Positions 1 through 12,162 of a stretch of 64,000 nt of DNA are shown here, piece after piece. The stretch covers positions 39,524,785 to 39,588,784 of the forward strand of contig NW_026947502.1 of assembly GCF_034190915.1 (NCBI RefSeq), written 5' to 3'. The notes beneath the pieces are model-generated. The model was not told the origin of the DNA, did no database searches, and saw only the letters and a list, made by a program, of their open reading frames with translations. Position 1 is the stretch's first letter, and every line of letters begins with the position of its first letter. The translations under genes were made by a program, and so were the position numbers. This DNA is from Cavia porcellus (Eukaryota; Chordata; Mammalia; Rodentia; Caviidae).

Positions 1-300
1 CAGGTTTGCCTCACTTGTGAAACACACAAATATTTAAAATATGTTCTCCTTAATGATACGAGCCTATCACTCTTTTTTCCTCTTCAGATAAAACATCTTA
101 AAATATGAAAAAATAAATATAAAAATTCTCAATATTAAATCATTTTTATTCCATTAATTTGGAAATCACTATCAATAAAGTAAAAGAAACATATGTACTT
201 GAAAATTGAGAGGCATAAGTTAATTAGCTAGGGACACATACAGAAATCTTAATCAAAATTAGAAACAAAAAATCTTTAAGAAGAATATCACTGTATAATT

Positions 301-411
301 CAGGCTGGACTTGATCTCATTTAAGGCCCAGGCTGGCCTTAAATTCATGGCAATCATCCTGCCGCAGTCTCTCCAAAAATTGAGATTATAGGCACCTGCC
401 ACTATGCCTGT
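301..411 (-). repeat. B1-type SINE (7SL-derived), reverse strand
   Basis: Read on the reverse strand this resembles a B1 body: a promoter-proximal 'ataatctcaatttt' segment where B1 has its CCTGTAATCCCAGC-like part, then the AGGCTGGCC block read in reverse. It is diverged, with no clear target-site duplication. Confidence 0.7.
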
Positions 412-1165
412 CAAAATTCAAAAATATTTTAAAACAAAGAGTAAATACAATAGTAAAGTTGTGCCATAGAGAAGAATGTAATGATATCTAATATATTTAC
501 ACTAGAATAAAATATTGAATAGAATAATGAGCAAAGAAAGCCTTTTAAGTAATTCAAGGGCAAAGAAAATAAAAGAGACTGGAAGATAAGAAAAGATCAG
601 GAGCTGAAATAAAGTATTAGGTAAACTATGTGAGAGAAAATCAACAGAATAGAACCATTCAAACCTTTAAAATAGAAAACCTGTGATGACACTGATCAAA
701 ATTTTAAAAAATCAGTAGCAGCTTTGTGATTAATAGGAGACTGGATGAATAAATGGAGCTATGGTGATTTTATTATCTATATTATACTCTGTAGTAACTA
801 CAAATTGACAGTATATCTATCAAGATATAAATTTCAAACGTGTATCCTACACATAGAAAAATCACAAAATATGGTATATGGTAAAAATATCAAGCTTTGC
901 ATAGAAAAGAGAAAGACAAAAATCAAGGCAGTGATCTCTGTAAAATAGGACCTGCAACATATACAGCAAAATGTTAAAAATTCACAAAACTTTGTGACAT
1001 TTACATATTTTTTGCGTATATTTTTCTGTACACTTTTATACTGGCTGGGTCTTCAGATTCATTTCCTATGTGCATGTTAATCCATTGGAATCTGTCTTCT
1101 TGATTCTATCATTCCTCTACAAAATGACCTCAACAATATCAAACTTGCTTTTCCTGTTTTAAAAT
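412..1165. other. AT-rich anonymous DNA
   Basis: No recognisable gene or repeat. Short open frames here are low-complexity and Lys/Ile/Tyr-rich, as expected by chance in AT-rich sequence. Confidence 0.5.
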
Positions 1166-1169
1166 AAAA

Positions 1170-1640
1170 ATTATTTCATTTATTCATTATGGTCACTACT
1201 TAGTAATTACCCAAATGTCCATGACCCAAATTTAAAAATTACATTGTGTTTTGCACAATGTGAGAGAAACACTGTAGATGTGATCAAGTTAAGGATATTG
1301 AGATCAAGAAAAGATGGATCTCCAGGTGAAGTTGAGCCTTAAAATTGGAGAGTATTTCATAGCTGTGATAAAAAACCAGATGTGATATTTGACAACAGAA
1401 AAAGTATCTGACTGGTATGATATTGTTGACATGGGAGCTGTATTGATGGAGCCACAAGCCAAGGAATATGGGCAGGTCCTAGAATATAAAATATGGGGTA
1501 CAGCCTTCCTTTGAGCCTTTAGAGAAAGACAGACCTACTAACCTGATAGCTGGGTTTTAGCTCAGTGAGGACTTTATTCAAATTCTGATCTTCAGAACTA
1601 TAAGAAAGAAGTTCACATCATTTTAAATTAAATATATTTT
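1170..1640 (+). mobile_element. MLT1-like MaLR solo LTR (ancient)
   Basis: Several blocks match the order of a mammalian MLT1 LTR as I remember it: 'gatgtgatcaagttaaggat' near 1277, 'gagccacaagccaaggaat' near 1449, then 'gagcctttagag' near 1514, and a terminal 'cagaactataagaaagaag' near 1594 where MLT1 has its polyadenylation region. It is strongly diverged and no internal region is visible. Boundaries are approximate. Confidence 0.75.
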
Positions 1641-1649
1641 GTAATATAT

Positions 1650-2170
1650 AAAAACATAAAATTGTACATATGCTGGAATATCATATAATTTTTAATACTG
1701 ATGCCTTGTATAACATTTAAACCCAACATATATCCTCAACGTTTATCATTACTTGTGGTGAAAACAGTCATACTCTTTGCCTCTGGTCTTTTGACATATA
1801 CAGTGACTGCCGTTATCTCTAATCAGCCAACTGTGAATACCATACCACAATTCCTTACTCCTCTCTAATGGTAAACTAGTCCTCACAGATCAACAATTTT
1901 GCACCCTCTTCCCATGATTCCTAAGCTCCGATAACTACCATTCTTTCCTCAACTTCCATGACATGAAAATTTCCAAAATCCAAATATGAGTGAGACCATG
2001 CTGTATTTGTCTTTTGGCGCTGGCTTTTGCACTTAGCATAATGACTTCCAAGTTGTAACAAAAAACAGGATTTTGTTCTTTTTATACCCAAGTAGTATCC
2101 CATTGTGTGTCAGTTTCTGTTTTCTCTATCCATTCATCAGTTGGTGGATGTTAAATTTGTTATTTTATGT
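1650..2170 (-). mobile_element. Old L1 3' end, reverse strand
   Basis: The text around 1985-2160 ('gagtgagaccatgctgtat', 'cttagcataatgacttcc', 'tatccattcatcagttgg') is the reverse complement of the familiar end of older mammalian L1 elements. It is 5' truncated. The 60-codon reverse-strand open frame inside it is incidental. Confidence 0.75.
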
Positions 2171-2815
2171 CATCAAGTTTGTATTAGTTTGTTAAAGTAG
2201 AAACAGAACTTAACATAAATTATTTTTACAAGTTTTGACACAGGTTAGGATTTCTTTCTTGAATTAATTACTCTCCTTATTACTCTTACTCTATGTTCCT
2301 ATTTCTCTTCTATGAAAAAGAAATATTGCCCAGTACACTTTCAGAATGGCTCTACGTTTGTAAATCCAATAAACAGCGATGTAACAGATCATGCTTTTCC
2401 ATTCCAATAAATTTCAGCCTAGCTGTTTGCCTCGGTTATGCTATCTGTACTATTAATGAACTTTAATTATTTGACTGCCACATACTAATCATATGTATTT
2501 ATGAGGGACAATGTGATACATCATATTTACTGACTTAAAATATTCTACAAAGCTACTACGGACAAAAAGTACAAATATACTATATAGCTAATATTATGGT
2601 ACTGACATGAAAACAGACACTGAAACCAAGGCTCAAAATAACATGATATATTTATTATCATCTAGTTTTCTACAGAAAAGCTAAGGATAATGATGAAAAG
2701 ATAGTATCTTTAATAAATAGCACTAAGAAAACTTTTTTCACATGCAAAAGAACGAGTTTAAACCTCTATCTCTCACTAATTATAAATATTAACTCAAAAT
2801 GAAAGATTTAAAGTA
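2170..2815. other. AT-rich anonymous DNA
   Basis: No repeat or gene recognised with confidence. It lies between two L1 fragments of opposite orientation. Confidence 0.4.
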
Positions 2816-4600
2816 AGATTCAACAAATACATGGCAAAAAAACAGACCAGAAGATCAATGGAACAGATTAGATGATAAAGAAACAATACCAGGTACACTA
2901 AACTACCTTATCTTTGACAAAGTGCCAAATACATTCATTGGAAGGAAGATAGCTTCTTTAATAAATGGTGCTGGAAAAATCGATTCTACACAAGCAAAAA
3001 ATTAAAACTATACCCATATCTTTCACAATGTACTGAGCTAAACTCAGAATGAATCAGAAATCTTAACATTAAAACAGGAACATTAAATCTGCTGGAAGAC
3101 AGTGTAGGTAAAACTCTTGAAGACATTGGTGTAGGCAAAGACTTTATGAATAAAACCTGGATTACACAGGAACTAGCACAAAAATCAACAACTGCCCTAC
3201 TGAAAAGCTTTTTAAAATTTTTTTAAATTTTTTTAAATTTTAAAGACATTAAGACAAAAGAGGACATAACAAAGCAGATCAGAACAGAACAATTTAAGCA
3301 ACACAATATTTCCCCACAAGACAACCTAACATAACAGTAGCTACCTTAAGGACTCTTTCATTGAAATAGTTGAGCATATCTTCACATACAATAGTACCAA
3401 ACAAACAAGACAGTATAAAACCATCCAAGAGAATGAAAGTATTACAGGGCATTTCGAACCAAGTAACAGAAAATGAGCAATGGTTACTATATTATCTCAT
3501 TGTCTGTAAAAAAATTTGTTTATACTATGACACATAATAAAATCCAATAAGATACCACATGGTAGAACCAGTGGAAACAGAAAAACAAAAGCATGGTAGG
3601 ACTTCAAAACAAGACGATATTAAATCAACACTGGCTATTATAATGTCTTGTTTACTTCAAAATAGCTGTTCATACCATCACAGATAAGTATGAAAAGCTT
3701 TTGCATTGCAAGACAAACCACCAACAGAGTGAAGAGACAACCCACAACGTGGGATAAAATGCTTGCCAGCTATTCCTCAGATAAAGGATTACTATTGAAA
3801 ACATATTTTAAAAACTCAAAAAAATTAGCATGCCAAGACTGAGATCCAATCCAAAAATGGACATCTGAGATGAATACACACTTCCCAGATTAAGAAATAC
3901 AAAAAACAAATAAATATATGGAAAAAATGTTCAATACCAATGGTCTTTCAAAGATGCAAATTAAAACAGCACTGAGATTCCACCTCGCTGCAGATAAAAT
4001 GGCTATTATCAGGAAATCAACTAATAACAAATGCCGAACAGGTTGTGGGGAAAAAAGAACCCCTCTTGGTAGAAATGTAGACTGATGCAACCTTTGTGAA
4101 AATCAATATGAATATTCCTCAAAAACTAGAATTAGAGGGCTCATTCCACCCAGATATTCCCCTTCTAGATATCTTCCTGGAAAAATTAAAAATATCATAA
4201 TAGTGATTTTTGTGCACCTGTGTTTCTAACAGCACAATTTGTAATAACTAAATCTTGAAAACAGTCGAAATGTTCATCAACTAAGGAGTAGATAAAAAAG
4301 ACACAGTCTTTTTATACAATTGAATACTACTAGCCATAAACCAGGACAAACTTGAGACTTTTGTAGGTAAGTGGATGCAACTCGAGACCACACTTATAAG
4401 TGAAATAAATCAGAGACTTACATGAGTACAAATCATATTGTCTCCCTAGCATGAGAAACTGAAAGAGTACATAAGGCCCAAAATTTACAATAGATGTTGT
4501 GAAATAGGAAGAAATTTTTCAAAAGGAAAAATAAACTAGGCTGGGGGATAGGGGAAAGAAAGGAAGGGAAAAAGAAAAGAAAACAAAATACAACATAGTT
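2815..4600 (+). mobile_element. L1 LINE 3' half (ORF2 C-terminus plus 3'UTR), interrupted
   Basis: Segment 2835-2970 aligns by eye with the last 135 bases of the window (both contain 'agatcaatggaacagatt' and 'agcctcttta/agcttcttta ataa.tggtgct'), so both are L1 ORF2. Downstream text (3710-4450) follows the ORF2 C-terminus, e.g. 'gtggatgcaactcgagacc'. It then runs into a purine-rich 3'UTR (about 4540-4585) that matches a second L1 end at 10.2 kb. Frame stops are frequent, so it is dead. An unrelated ~480 bp segment (about 3212-3692) splits it and is listed separately. Confidence 0.88.
3203..3703. mobile_element. ~480 bp unclassified insertion inside L1
   Basis: The L1 reading breaks at 3212 and resumes near 3693. 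The junctions carry the same short word (TGAAAAGCTTTT at about 3200-3211 and 3692-3703), as expected for a target-site duplication. The left edge is a T-rich repeat (3212-3243), which would be an A-rich tail if the insert lies on the reverse strand. I see no SINE boxes, LTR termini or protein homology inside. Confidence 0.5.
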
Positions 4601-4865
4601 ATGCTACTAATTTCTCTTGTTCATTTGAAAGAAAGGTTTGGTAAAATATCATTTGGAGAAATTTTTATACCAATATCTTGTACTCTGAGTAACTATTTTG
4701 AAGATAATACATGATGTAATAACTATTGTTATTCTCCTATTAATTTATAATATTTTTTTTTTACTTTTTCATAGTATAAAAAATAATAAATATATAAACC
4801 TCTAGGGGAAACACCTCAGGATATATTTATCTTATGACTATCACAGACTTGAGATTAAAGCTGTC

Positions 4866-5335
4866 CAGTGAGGACACACAGGACAGTGCACGGGGTTGAA
4901 TGTCTTCGCTCAGCTGCTCAGGTTGAGTCCCTCTGCTGGGTCCAGCTGGCAGCCCCAGCCATTTTCACACCTGCAGCAGTCCTGACCCCCTTATTGTCCT
5001 GCACTCACAGCAGTCCTTAGTTGTGTCACCTACATCTTTATCAAAATATGCACCTTTGGCCATGAGCCATCATCGGCCTTGGTTACAGAGGTTACTGACG
5101 TTGGGGTCTCAGATAGGCCTGTGCCAGGTTCCTTTGACACAAAACCCATTGCCTCCTGGATCGGATTTCCTTCACTCTGTGGCCTGAACTAAAGTATTTC
5201 CATTGTGCATTCTGGCCTTTTCCTGCAGTAGTCCAATGGTTTTCAGTCCGGGCTTTTTCTTCCTCCAAGTGAGATTTGACTCTGGCTAGAGGCGTCTCAT
5301 CCGTAAATACTGAAGGTGCTAAATGCACCTAGAAA
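4866..5335. other. GC-richer block, unassigned; possible decayed retrocopy or exon relic
   Basis: Base composition rises clearly over AT-rich flanks. On the reverse strand 5092-5328 is open for 78 codons (charged, Lys/Arg/Glu-rich). Neighbouring frames stay partly open beyond it, but I recognise no protein family, no splice pair and no poly-A tail. It could be an old processed pseudogene, a non-coding exon or chance. Confidence 0.3.
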
Positions 5336-5764
5336 CAAGACTTGGGAATTCTGTTCAATAACCTGCAATACACAGGGAAGCCCTTTACAGCAAAGAATGA
5401 TTCCACACAAAATTTCTATGGTGTCAAATTTGCAAAAGCCTGATATATACCTTTGGCTTCAGTACCAGGTGGGCTTATGACTTCCAAATCTCCTCTTTAA
5501 GATGAGATCTTTGCCTGTAATTTTACCCTTGCATACACAGCCAGCATTCCCCGCATGAAGATAAGATAACAATCTCTTCCCAAATTTACATTAAAGATTT
5601 TAAAGTATTATTGATAAACTAAATGATAATGCCATTCTGTTAGCATATCAAAGTGGTATATAGAGCTGTCATTTGTGTCTATTTCATATCAAAACATTTA
5701 CCAAATCAATCATATTTTCTTTCCAAAAATTCTATGTAAACATTGACTTCTTTCCATCCCCATC

Positions 5765-5838
5765 AAGGGATACGTTATTTTAAGCCACTAAGTTTATAGT
5801 AATTTGCTATGACAGCAAGAGAAATCAAACATATTCAT
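5765..5838 (+). mobile_element. MLT1/MaLR LTR 3'-terminal scrap
   Basis: 'ttaagccactaagtttatag' followed by 'taatttgctatgacagca' is the typical end of MLT1-class LTRs. The rest of the LTR is not recognisable upstream. Confidence 0.6.
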
Positions 5839-5839
5839 C

Positions 5840-8800
5840 TTATGTTATTTTTATATTTAGATATAATTGATCGATCTTTCTTGAGATTATGGTGGAGTCA
5901 AATTATTTGAATGTTTTATATAACTAGCTTTATTCATTCCACAAAAATAAGTTCAAAAAAAGTTATTAGAATAATGTGGGCAATTCTGCTCACTGTTTCA
6001 GTTCTGGGGCTTTCCCCCAGAGTCAGCAAAGTTTATCTGCTGGCTACTACACAAGTCTTGTCCCTGTCTATCTCTTTCTTCTATGAGTTTATTGCTGCAC
6101 AGAGAAAGGGATAGGTGTTTTCATGAAAGTACAGTGCAGCCTCTCAAGTGCAATCTGTCTGACCACTTAACCAAGCACTCACATACAGCTAAAGTGGACA
6201 GAAAGCAGCTTAGAAGGTACATTTGACCCAACAACTTTCCTAGTTGGTAAGGCATTTCTGACAATCTTTAACATTCGGGGCCTTGCTTTCAGAATTTAAA
6301 AGGAATCCTCCCTTAACATGAGTGTGCTGCATCAAGACAACTAATCTTTCCTCATCCATTTTGAAGTCGCCAAGATGGAGTCAAAGGATAAAACTTGTTA
6401 CTCAGAGCCAGGATCATTTCAGAAGTTTCTCTATCCTTACAGGTCAAAATTCAAGCTCATTTTAATGGAATAATGCTTTTTCAGAGTTTTGTTTTGTAGT
6501 TTATCTCTCTATCATTATGTTAACACTAACACATATCAGATATTAACACTATCAACTTAGTAATATCCTAAAGAATTTTTAAATCTAGAGACTAGAGTAA
6601 ATTCAAAGACTTTGGATAAAAGACTTGCAATTACGAAGATATTTAGCTTTGGGAGTGTATTTAGGGGAAATAGTGGGAAGAAAACTTGAATAACCATGTT
6701 CCTATGGTCCTGGGGCAGGACCCAGGAAGAGCCCCCACTTTCCTCCACCGTAGCGGAGATCAGCTAACTGGCTCTAATCAGTCTGAAGCCACGGTCTTAA
6801 TCAATATAAAGAGGTAACGGAAGGAGAAATGAAAGTGATAGCTACTTAGCAGAAGCAAGTATAATTTGCATATCTGAGGAAATTTTCATGAGGAAAAGCA
6901 TATGTACAGGAAGGGGAAACAGCATGAGAGAGGGTTCCGAAAAGCACTCCAAAGAACTGACACGCGTGGGTCTAAGGAACACTGGATGTAGCTACCCTAA
7001 AAAATGGTGACTGTCTGCAGTGCTGAGTTCAGTGAAGGGTTTTGCTTTTTCCTTTCATGTATCCTTCTTCTCCACACCAGAAGGAGGTAGGAATAAGGAG
7101 TTAAGAACACCCAAGTCCCTGTGGCCATGGTCATGCTGAAGTGGGATGACTAGATCAGAGGTTTCGTGTGGACCTGGTTGTACTTTTAATTAAGTGAAAG
7201 TGACAGGAAAACAGAGCAGTGGTTTGGGCTGGGGTAGGATGCTTTCATGTACATAAATAAATGTTTTTAACAAGTTTTGAGGGGTAAGTAATTCAACTTC
7301 AAGTTCAATATCACTTTAAGCTGAACATATTCAATAGATGCCTTAATTTACAATTCTGATAATAAAATATCTACAAAAATTACTTTAGAATACAGATTAG
7401 AAGAAATGCTTGTCAGAATATTCATGAAGGATATTTCAAGCAGCTGATTTTTTACTTTAATCTTAATGTTTTCATTCTGCTTATTGAAAAATATTACATA
7501 GGTAAGTAGAAAATTTACTTCAGACTATCACGCCTGAAATTCCTGCTGACATTAAAATGTATATTGCACGTAAATGATAAGAAAATTCATACAAAGGGTT
7601 CTGATACAAAATGGAAATTTTCATCTCTTTCTCATATCCAATCATCTGCATACATTTCCTCATAGATAACCATATTTTTAAAAATCAATCATTGTGGACA
7701 AACATACAGAATAACAAATACTCATTTTTTTAATCTTCACAAAAGGCATCTCATAATTAACATAGCAAAACATAAAATATTTTGTTTAATAGCTATAGTA
7801 TGTATTGGTGTTTTTATACTACCTCTTACATATATTTAATATATTCTAGATTTTTACCATGACAGGTAATATTGTAATATATAGTCCATTCATATATCAT
7901 AGCTTATTTCTGTAATATAAAAGATATCTTGTTTCATTATATATTTTCCTACATTTAACATCAAAACCTTTACTTGGTTGTCATTCTGATGTGTTAAAAT
8001 ATTATCTGTCATTTTGGTTTACACTTATTTAATTATGAGATTCTAAGTTTTTTCTGTGAAGGATCACACATATTTTCTCTGTAGCATTTTGCATCTTACC
8101 TACTTGCATGAGATATTTGTAAATCAGGCCAAATTACTATAGGCTGAAACTTTACAGTGAACTTCTTTTTCACAGTGTGTCCTCTGTCATTTAATTGTCT
8201 AGATTATTTTTTATCACATAACAGTTTTAATTTGAGGTAGTAAAATTACTTGAGTCATCCTTACATTTTATTAGTTACATGTCTCATGCTGAATGGCCTT
8301 CCCTTCTCCAATAAGTAAATGTTCTTGTTTACTTACACTTCACTTGTGAAATTTTATCTTTACAATTAAGGCTTTATGTAATTTGGAAGGTGTGTACATG
8401 AACATACATATGCATGTATATCTTATGTACTACTTAATACATAAAACTGACAGTCAATTTTCTTAATCATCTGTATGGATCTGTATCGTTGTATTCACCC
8501 ATTCACTTGAAATCCAACTTCAACATGTGACCAGATGGATGTCTAGTTAGGAACAGAACATCAGTTACTCTGATCATAATGGTTGTTTGGTTTTTATCTG
8601 GAAGAAAGGACTAATGTAGCTTGATAAATTGGAGAAGTAAGAAATATAAAAGTTATAAGGGCAAAGGAAAAATTATGTCTTTCTCCCAGATAATTTAACT
8701 ATAATTCTAGAAACTCTCCTCACAAAATCAACTGAAAAATGTTGGAAAAAAAGAATTCAATAGCTAAGCTAATGATAAAATTAGATTTCATCTGGCTAAT

Positions 8801-10020
8801 TCTCTGTAGTATTATATTTATTAATAATGAGTCATTTTTAAATTCCTGCCATGAACTTTACTGTCCCTGGTATAATGCTGTATTATACTTGTGTATTATT
8901 TAATTCAATTTACCAGTACAGGCATTCCTTGTTATCCAAATGTAGCTAAATCTTGAAAACAGGTTCAATATCAAATTTTTGAATAACAGGAGCCTTTGTT
9001 TTATTATTTGAGATGGAAAAAAATAATGCTTTCCTAGGCTATTCTAAATTTCACAGTAAATTTCCCCATGAATACCATTAAAACATTCTTAGTCTCTTAC
9101 ATAACTCAGAATACCTTCCTTATGCTTAAGATACCAGTTAACCAACTATTCCATAGTTAAATGCATGAAAGGGTATTATGGGTGATGTGCATAAAAATCC
9201 TCTGTAAGAACACATGACAGACTATCAGACCCATATTTTTTTAGCTGATAAAGGAAAATTGAGGACTTTGAGGCTTCTCAGACATTCTGTTGAACTTACT
9301 TCTAGATTAAGACAGAGGAAGCCTACTAAGCAAAGAAGGTCTTAAAATATAGAGCCTTATGAGATGAGATTTCTACCAAGATGACCCAGTACAGGACTGC
9401 TTTTCAAACCGAGGAGCCTGAACCATTTTAACAAGACCAGAGCTGGGTTTTGGGAGAGATGTGTGTCTTAGTCCACACAGCCGTCATTTACATCATACAC
9501 GGCAAACCTTTACAGTTTCACCTTGGGTTCCCTGCAGCCCAACCCTTTCTCTGAGAGGAGCTCCACTCTTCTTGCTGAGGACCTGGCTGGTTTCTGTCTT
9601 ACAGTCTCCAATGCCATGAGGCTTGGTCTCTGTGTGTTTTAGACTTTCTTACCTGTGGTGTGTTCATGAATTTGTGCCCTATTATAAGCGAAACCTTAAA
9701 TATTATGTGAATACTACCTGACAAATACAAATAATACTTAACAAAATAAACTTGCAAGATCAATAAAATAACCACTTAGGCTGAAAGACTGAGTGATGTA
9801 GATAAGAAAACAAATATGAAAGCTATCACTGGTGGTCTTTTGTGAGACAGGAAATGAGAAATATTTGGTCAAGAAGTAAAAGAAACATTTCATGCCAAAG
9901 GCATGGTCATCTCTAAGCCTTGAGCACTAGCCAAAAGCTTTCTCTTTTTGTCATCAGAAACTCAAGAGTGAGTGGAGATATTCATTATAAGAAGCTAAAG
10001 AGAAAATAATGGTGCCAAAA
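5840..10020. other. Anonymous AT-rich intergenic DNA
   Basis: No coding potential, RNA gene or clear repeat recognised. Weakly repeat-like text occurs at 8920-9040 and a less AT-rich stretch at 9440-9640. Open frames are short and lack family motifs. Confidence 0.4.
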
Positions 10021-10024
10021 ACCA

Positions 10025-10560
10025 CATCTCAAAAAAATTCTGTTTAACTGATTTCACTTACAAGTATGCTCTCAAGTCGCATCCATTTACCTATAAACGC
10101 CTCACTCAGTGCATAACCCTTTCTTTGTAGCTAGTAGCACTTCCTTGTTTAAAAATATCACATCTTTTTTGTCCATTCCTCATTTGATACAAACTCACAT
10201 GTGTAAATACTGTGTTGTCTTCCTAGGATAAGAAACTGAAAGAGCAAATAAGATCCACAACCCACAGTAAATATTGGGGAAAGGTAAGAAACTGCTCAAA
10301 GGGGAAAAATGACTGGGATAAGGGAAAGAAGGAAATAAAGGAGGAAAGGAGAAAGGCATAAATCTGAATATATATACATAAGATAGCTAAGATGACTGCA
10401 CTACTAATTTTGTTAGCTCTTGGAAAAGAACAGTTAATATTCATATGACTAGATCAGTTTTGCATGCCTTTACTTGGTAATCTAAGCAATCTTTTTGAAA
10501 ATAACAATATTCATTATAACAACCATTGTTAAATTCCTATCATCTTGTTTTCAAAGCCTA
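10025..10560. mobile_element. 5'-inverted (twin-primed) L1 3' end
   Basis: The left part (10025-10190) matches L1 on the reverse strand: its complement contains 'taaatggatgcgacttgag', 'ctactagctacaaa' and 'aatggacaaaaaag', equivalent to about 4270-4410 of the L1 at 2.8-4.6 kb. The right part (10190-10560) matches on the forward strand: 'aagaaactgaaagag', the purine-rich tract 10310-10360 and 'aacaaccattgtta'. The order and orientation are those produced when a second priming event inverts the 5' portion during L1 insertion. Confidence 0.8.
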
Positions 10561-10736
10561 TATTGTTATTGTTTTGGGTTTGTTGTTGTTTGTTTGTCTC
10601 TTTTGCTTTTTTGGTTTGTTTTTGCTTTTTGTCTCTTTTTTTCTCTTACATAAAAATCTGTTTAAATTGCTATACATTTTCTGATAACTATATCACATTT
10701 GTAAATGTAGGCATATATTTTTCAACTTTTTGTTAA
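10545..10736 (+). other. T/G-rich tract after the L1 end
   Basis: Low-complexity T and TTTG-rich sequence makes a 63-codon open frame of mostly Phe, Leu, Val and Cys. It reflects composition and not a gene. Confidence 0.5.
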
Positions 10737-11029
10737 GTGTCTTACATAGAACAAAACCCTCAATTGTACAGTTCAATGAACCGTCACTGACTAAACACAT
10801 CACAGAACCAATATTTAAATTGGAAAGCAAAACTTCACCCATGCAGACTGACCAGAAAAATCACATGTCTGATTTAAATGAAACCCTTAGTGTAGAGGTC
10901 TCTAAGCCTCAGGACCACAAACCAATACCACCCATGCCCTGTCTGGAAGTGGGCTACACAGCCCTGAGGGAATGGGAGGCTGCCACACTCTGCTGCACGT
11001 GCATTTTTAGCATTCCACATGCTCCTGAT

Positions 11030-11200
11030 TACCAGCTGGGCTCTGCCTCCTGTCAGTAGCTGTGGCAGTAGATTCTCATAGGAACAAAACCTTACTGTGA
11101 ACTGTGCATTTGAGCACCTAGGTTGAATGTTTCTCACAAGACTTTAATGCCTGATGAGCTGAGATGGAGCTAAGGCAGTGATGCCAGTGCAAAGGAGCAG
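11030..11200 (+). mobile_element. Degraded mammalian DNA-transposon (MER-type) fragment
   Basis: 'gcctcctgtcag', 'tagattctcataggaa', 'gtgaactgtgcat' and 'taatgcctgatgagctgag' occur in the order of a well-known mammal-wide non-autonomous DNA transposon. I recognise the sequence but am unsure of its Repbase name; a hAT/MER1-type element is my best guess. Both termini are eroded. Confidence 0.6.
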
Positions 11201-12110
11201 CTGGAAATACAGACTAACATTACGGAAGAGGCGTGATGCACAGAGACCATAATAAAGCAATTGTTTGCAGAATCACATCAAAACCCAATCAGTGCGTGAC
11301 AAGTGACAATCAAACTGTGTCTGCTGTAAAGCAGATTTCCTCTGCAGACTGATGTCCAGGGAGGCATTTCCTCTGGCTTATCCAATTTTTCTAGATTTGC
11401 TAACACATGTCGAGTAGTTTTTTATATTTGCCCTTAATCACTTGCTTCATAATCTGTTGGTCACAAGGAGGGAACTGAAACCTAATTAAATGACACCTCT
11501 TTTCTTTTTGTTTGGCTACTTGAACAATATAGCTTACTGCCTTCTCTTTTGTTTTACCATTTTTCCTGTTTTTTGTTTGAATTTATATCGCACATTCTGA
11601 GAAACACAAGTATTATTCACAAGCAGCATGTCCTTGTCTTACTTTTGAAGATTCTGAAATTTCTACTTTCAAAACAAGAAGCAAAATTTTAGTTGAAGCC
11701 ACCTAAGTCATTACTGCCTCTCTGTGACTTTTTCAGATGTTTAATTTCAAAATGAAAACATTTCTGAATGCATTTCTCTACAGGAAGACACATGACTTTA
11801 TCACTAAAAAAGCCAAAAGGAAATTTATCCACCAAATACATTAAGAAGTATAATGAAACAACAGTTGAAATTGACTAACATGTTTGTGAAACAAATGTCT
11901 GCCTAAGAACAGAGTTAAGGAAAGCAAAAGTGTTAGGATACAAAATGGATGTTGAGAACTGTAAGACAGGGACCGAAGCTGCACCAAATTTCTTTCCATG
12001 GTTATAATTGTTGACATACTCCAAGGAAAGAGAGAACTCATGTTTTTCACTAGAACTTTCATCTTGTGGTCTATCCAATTCTTATTATGAAAAGTAGAAA
12101 AAGAAGTGTA
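11200..12110. other. Anonymous intergenic DNA
   Basis: Nothing recognised. Overlapping short reverse-strand frames at 11841-12078 carry no motif. Confidence 0.4.

Positions 12111-12112
<2 letters not shown>

Positions 12113-12159
<47 letters not shown>
12113..12159. repeat. (GT)n microsatellite
   Basis: About 23 uninterrupted GT dinucleotides, long enough to be polymorphic. Confidence 0.98.

Positions 12160-12162
<3 letters not shown>

Noticed and set aside
10730..11059. 109-codon forward frame as a coding exon
   Set aside because: Its 3' end runs into a recognised transposon fragment, another frame overlaps it on the reverse strand, and no family was recognised.
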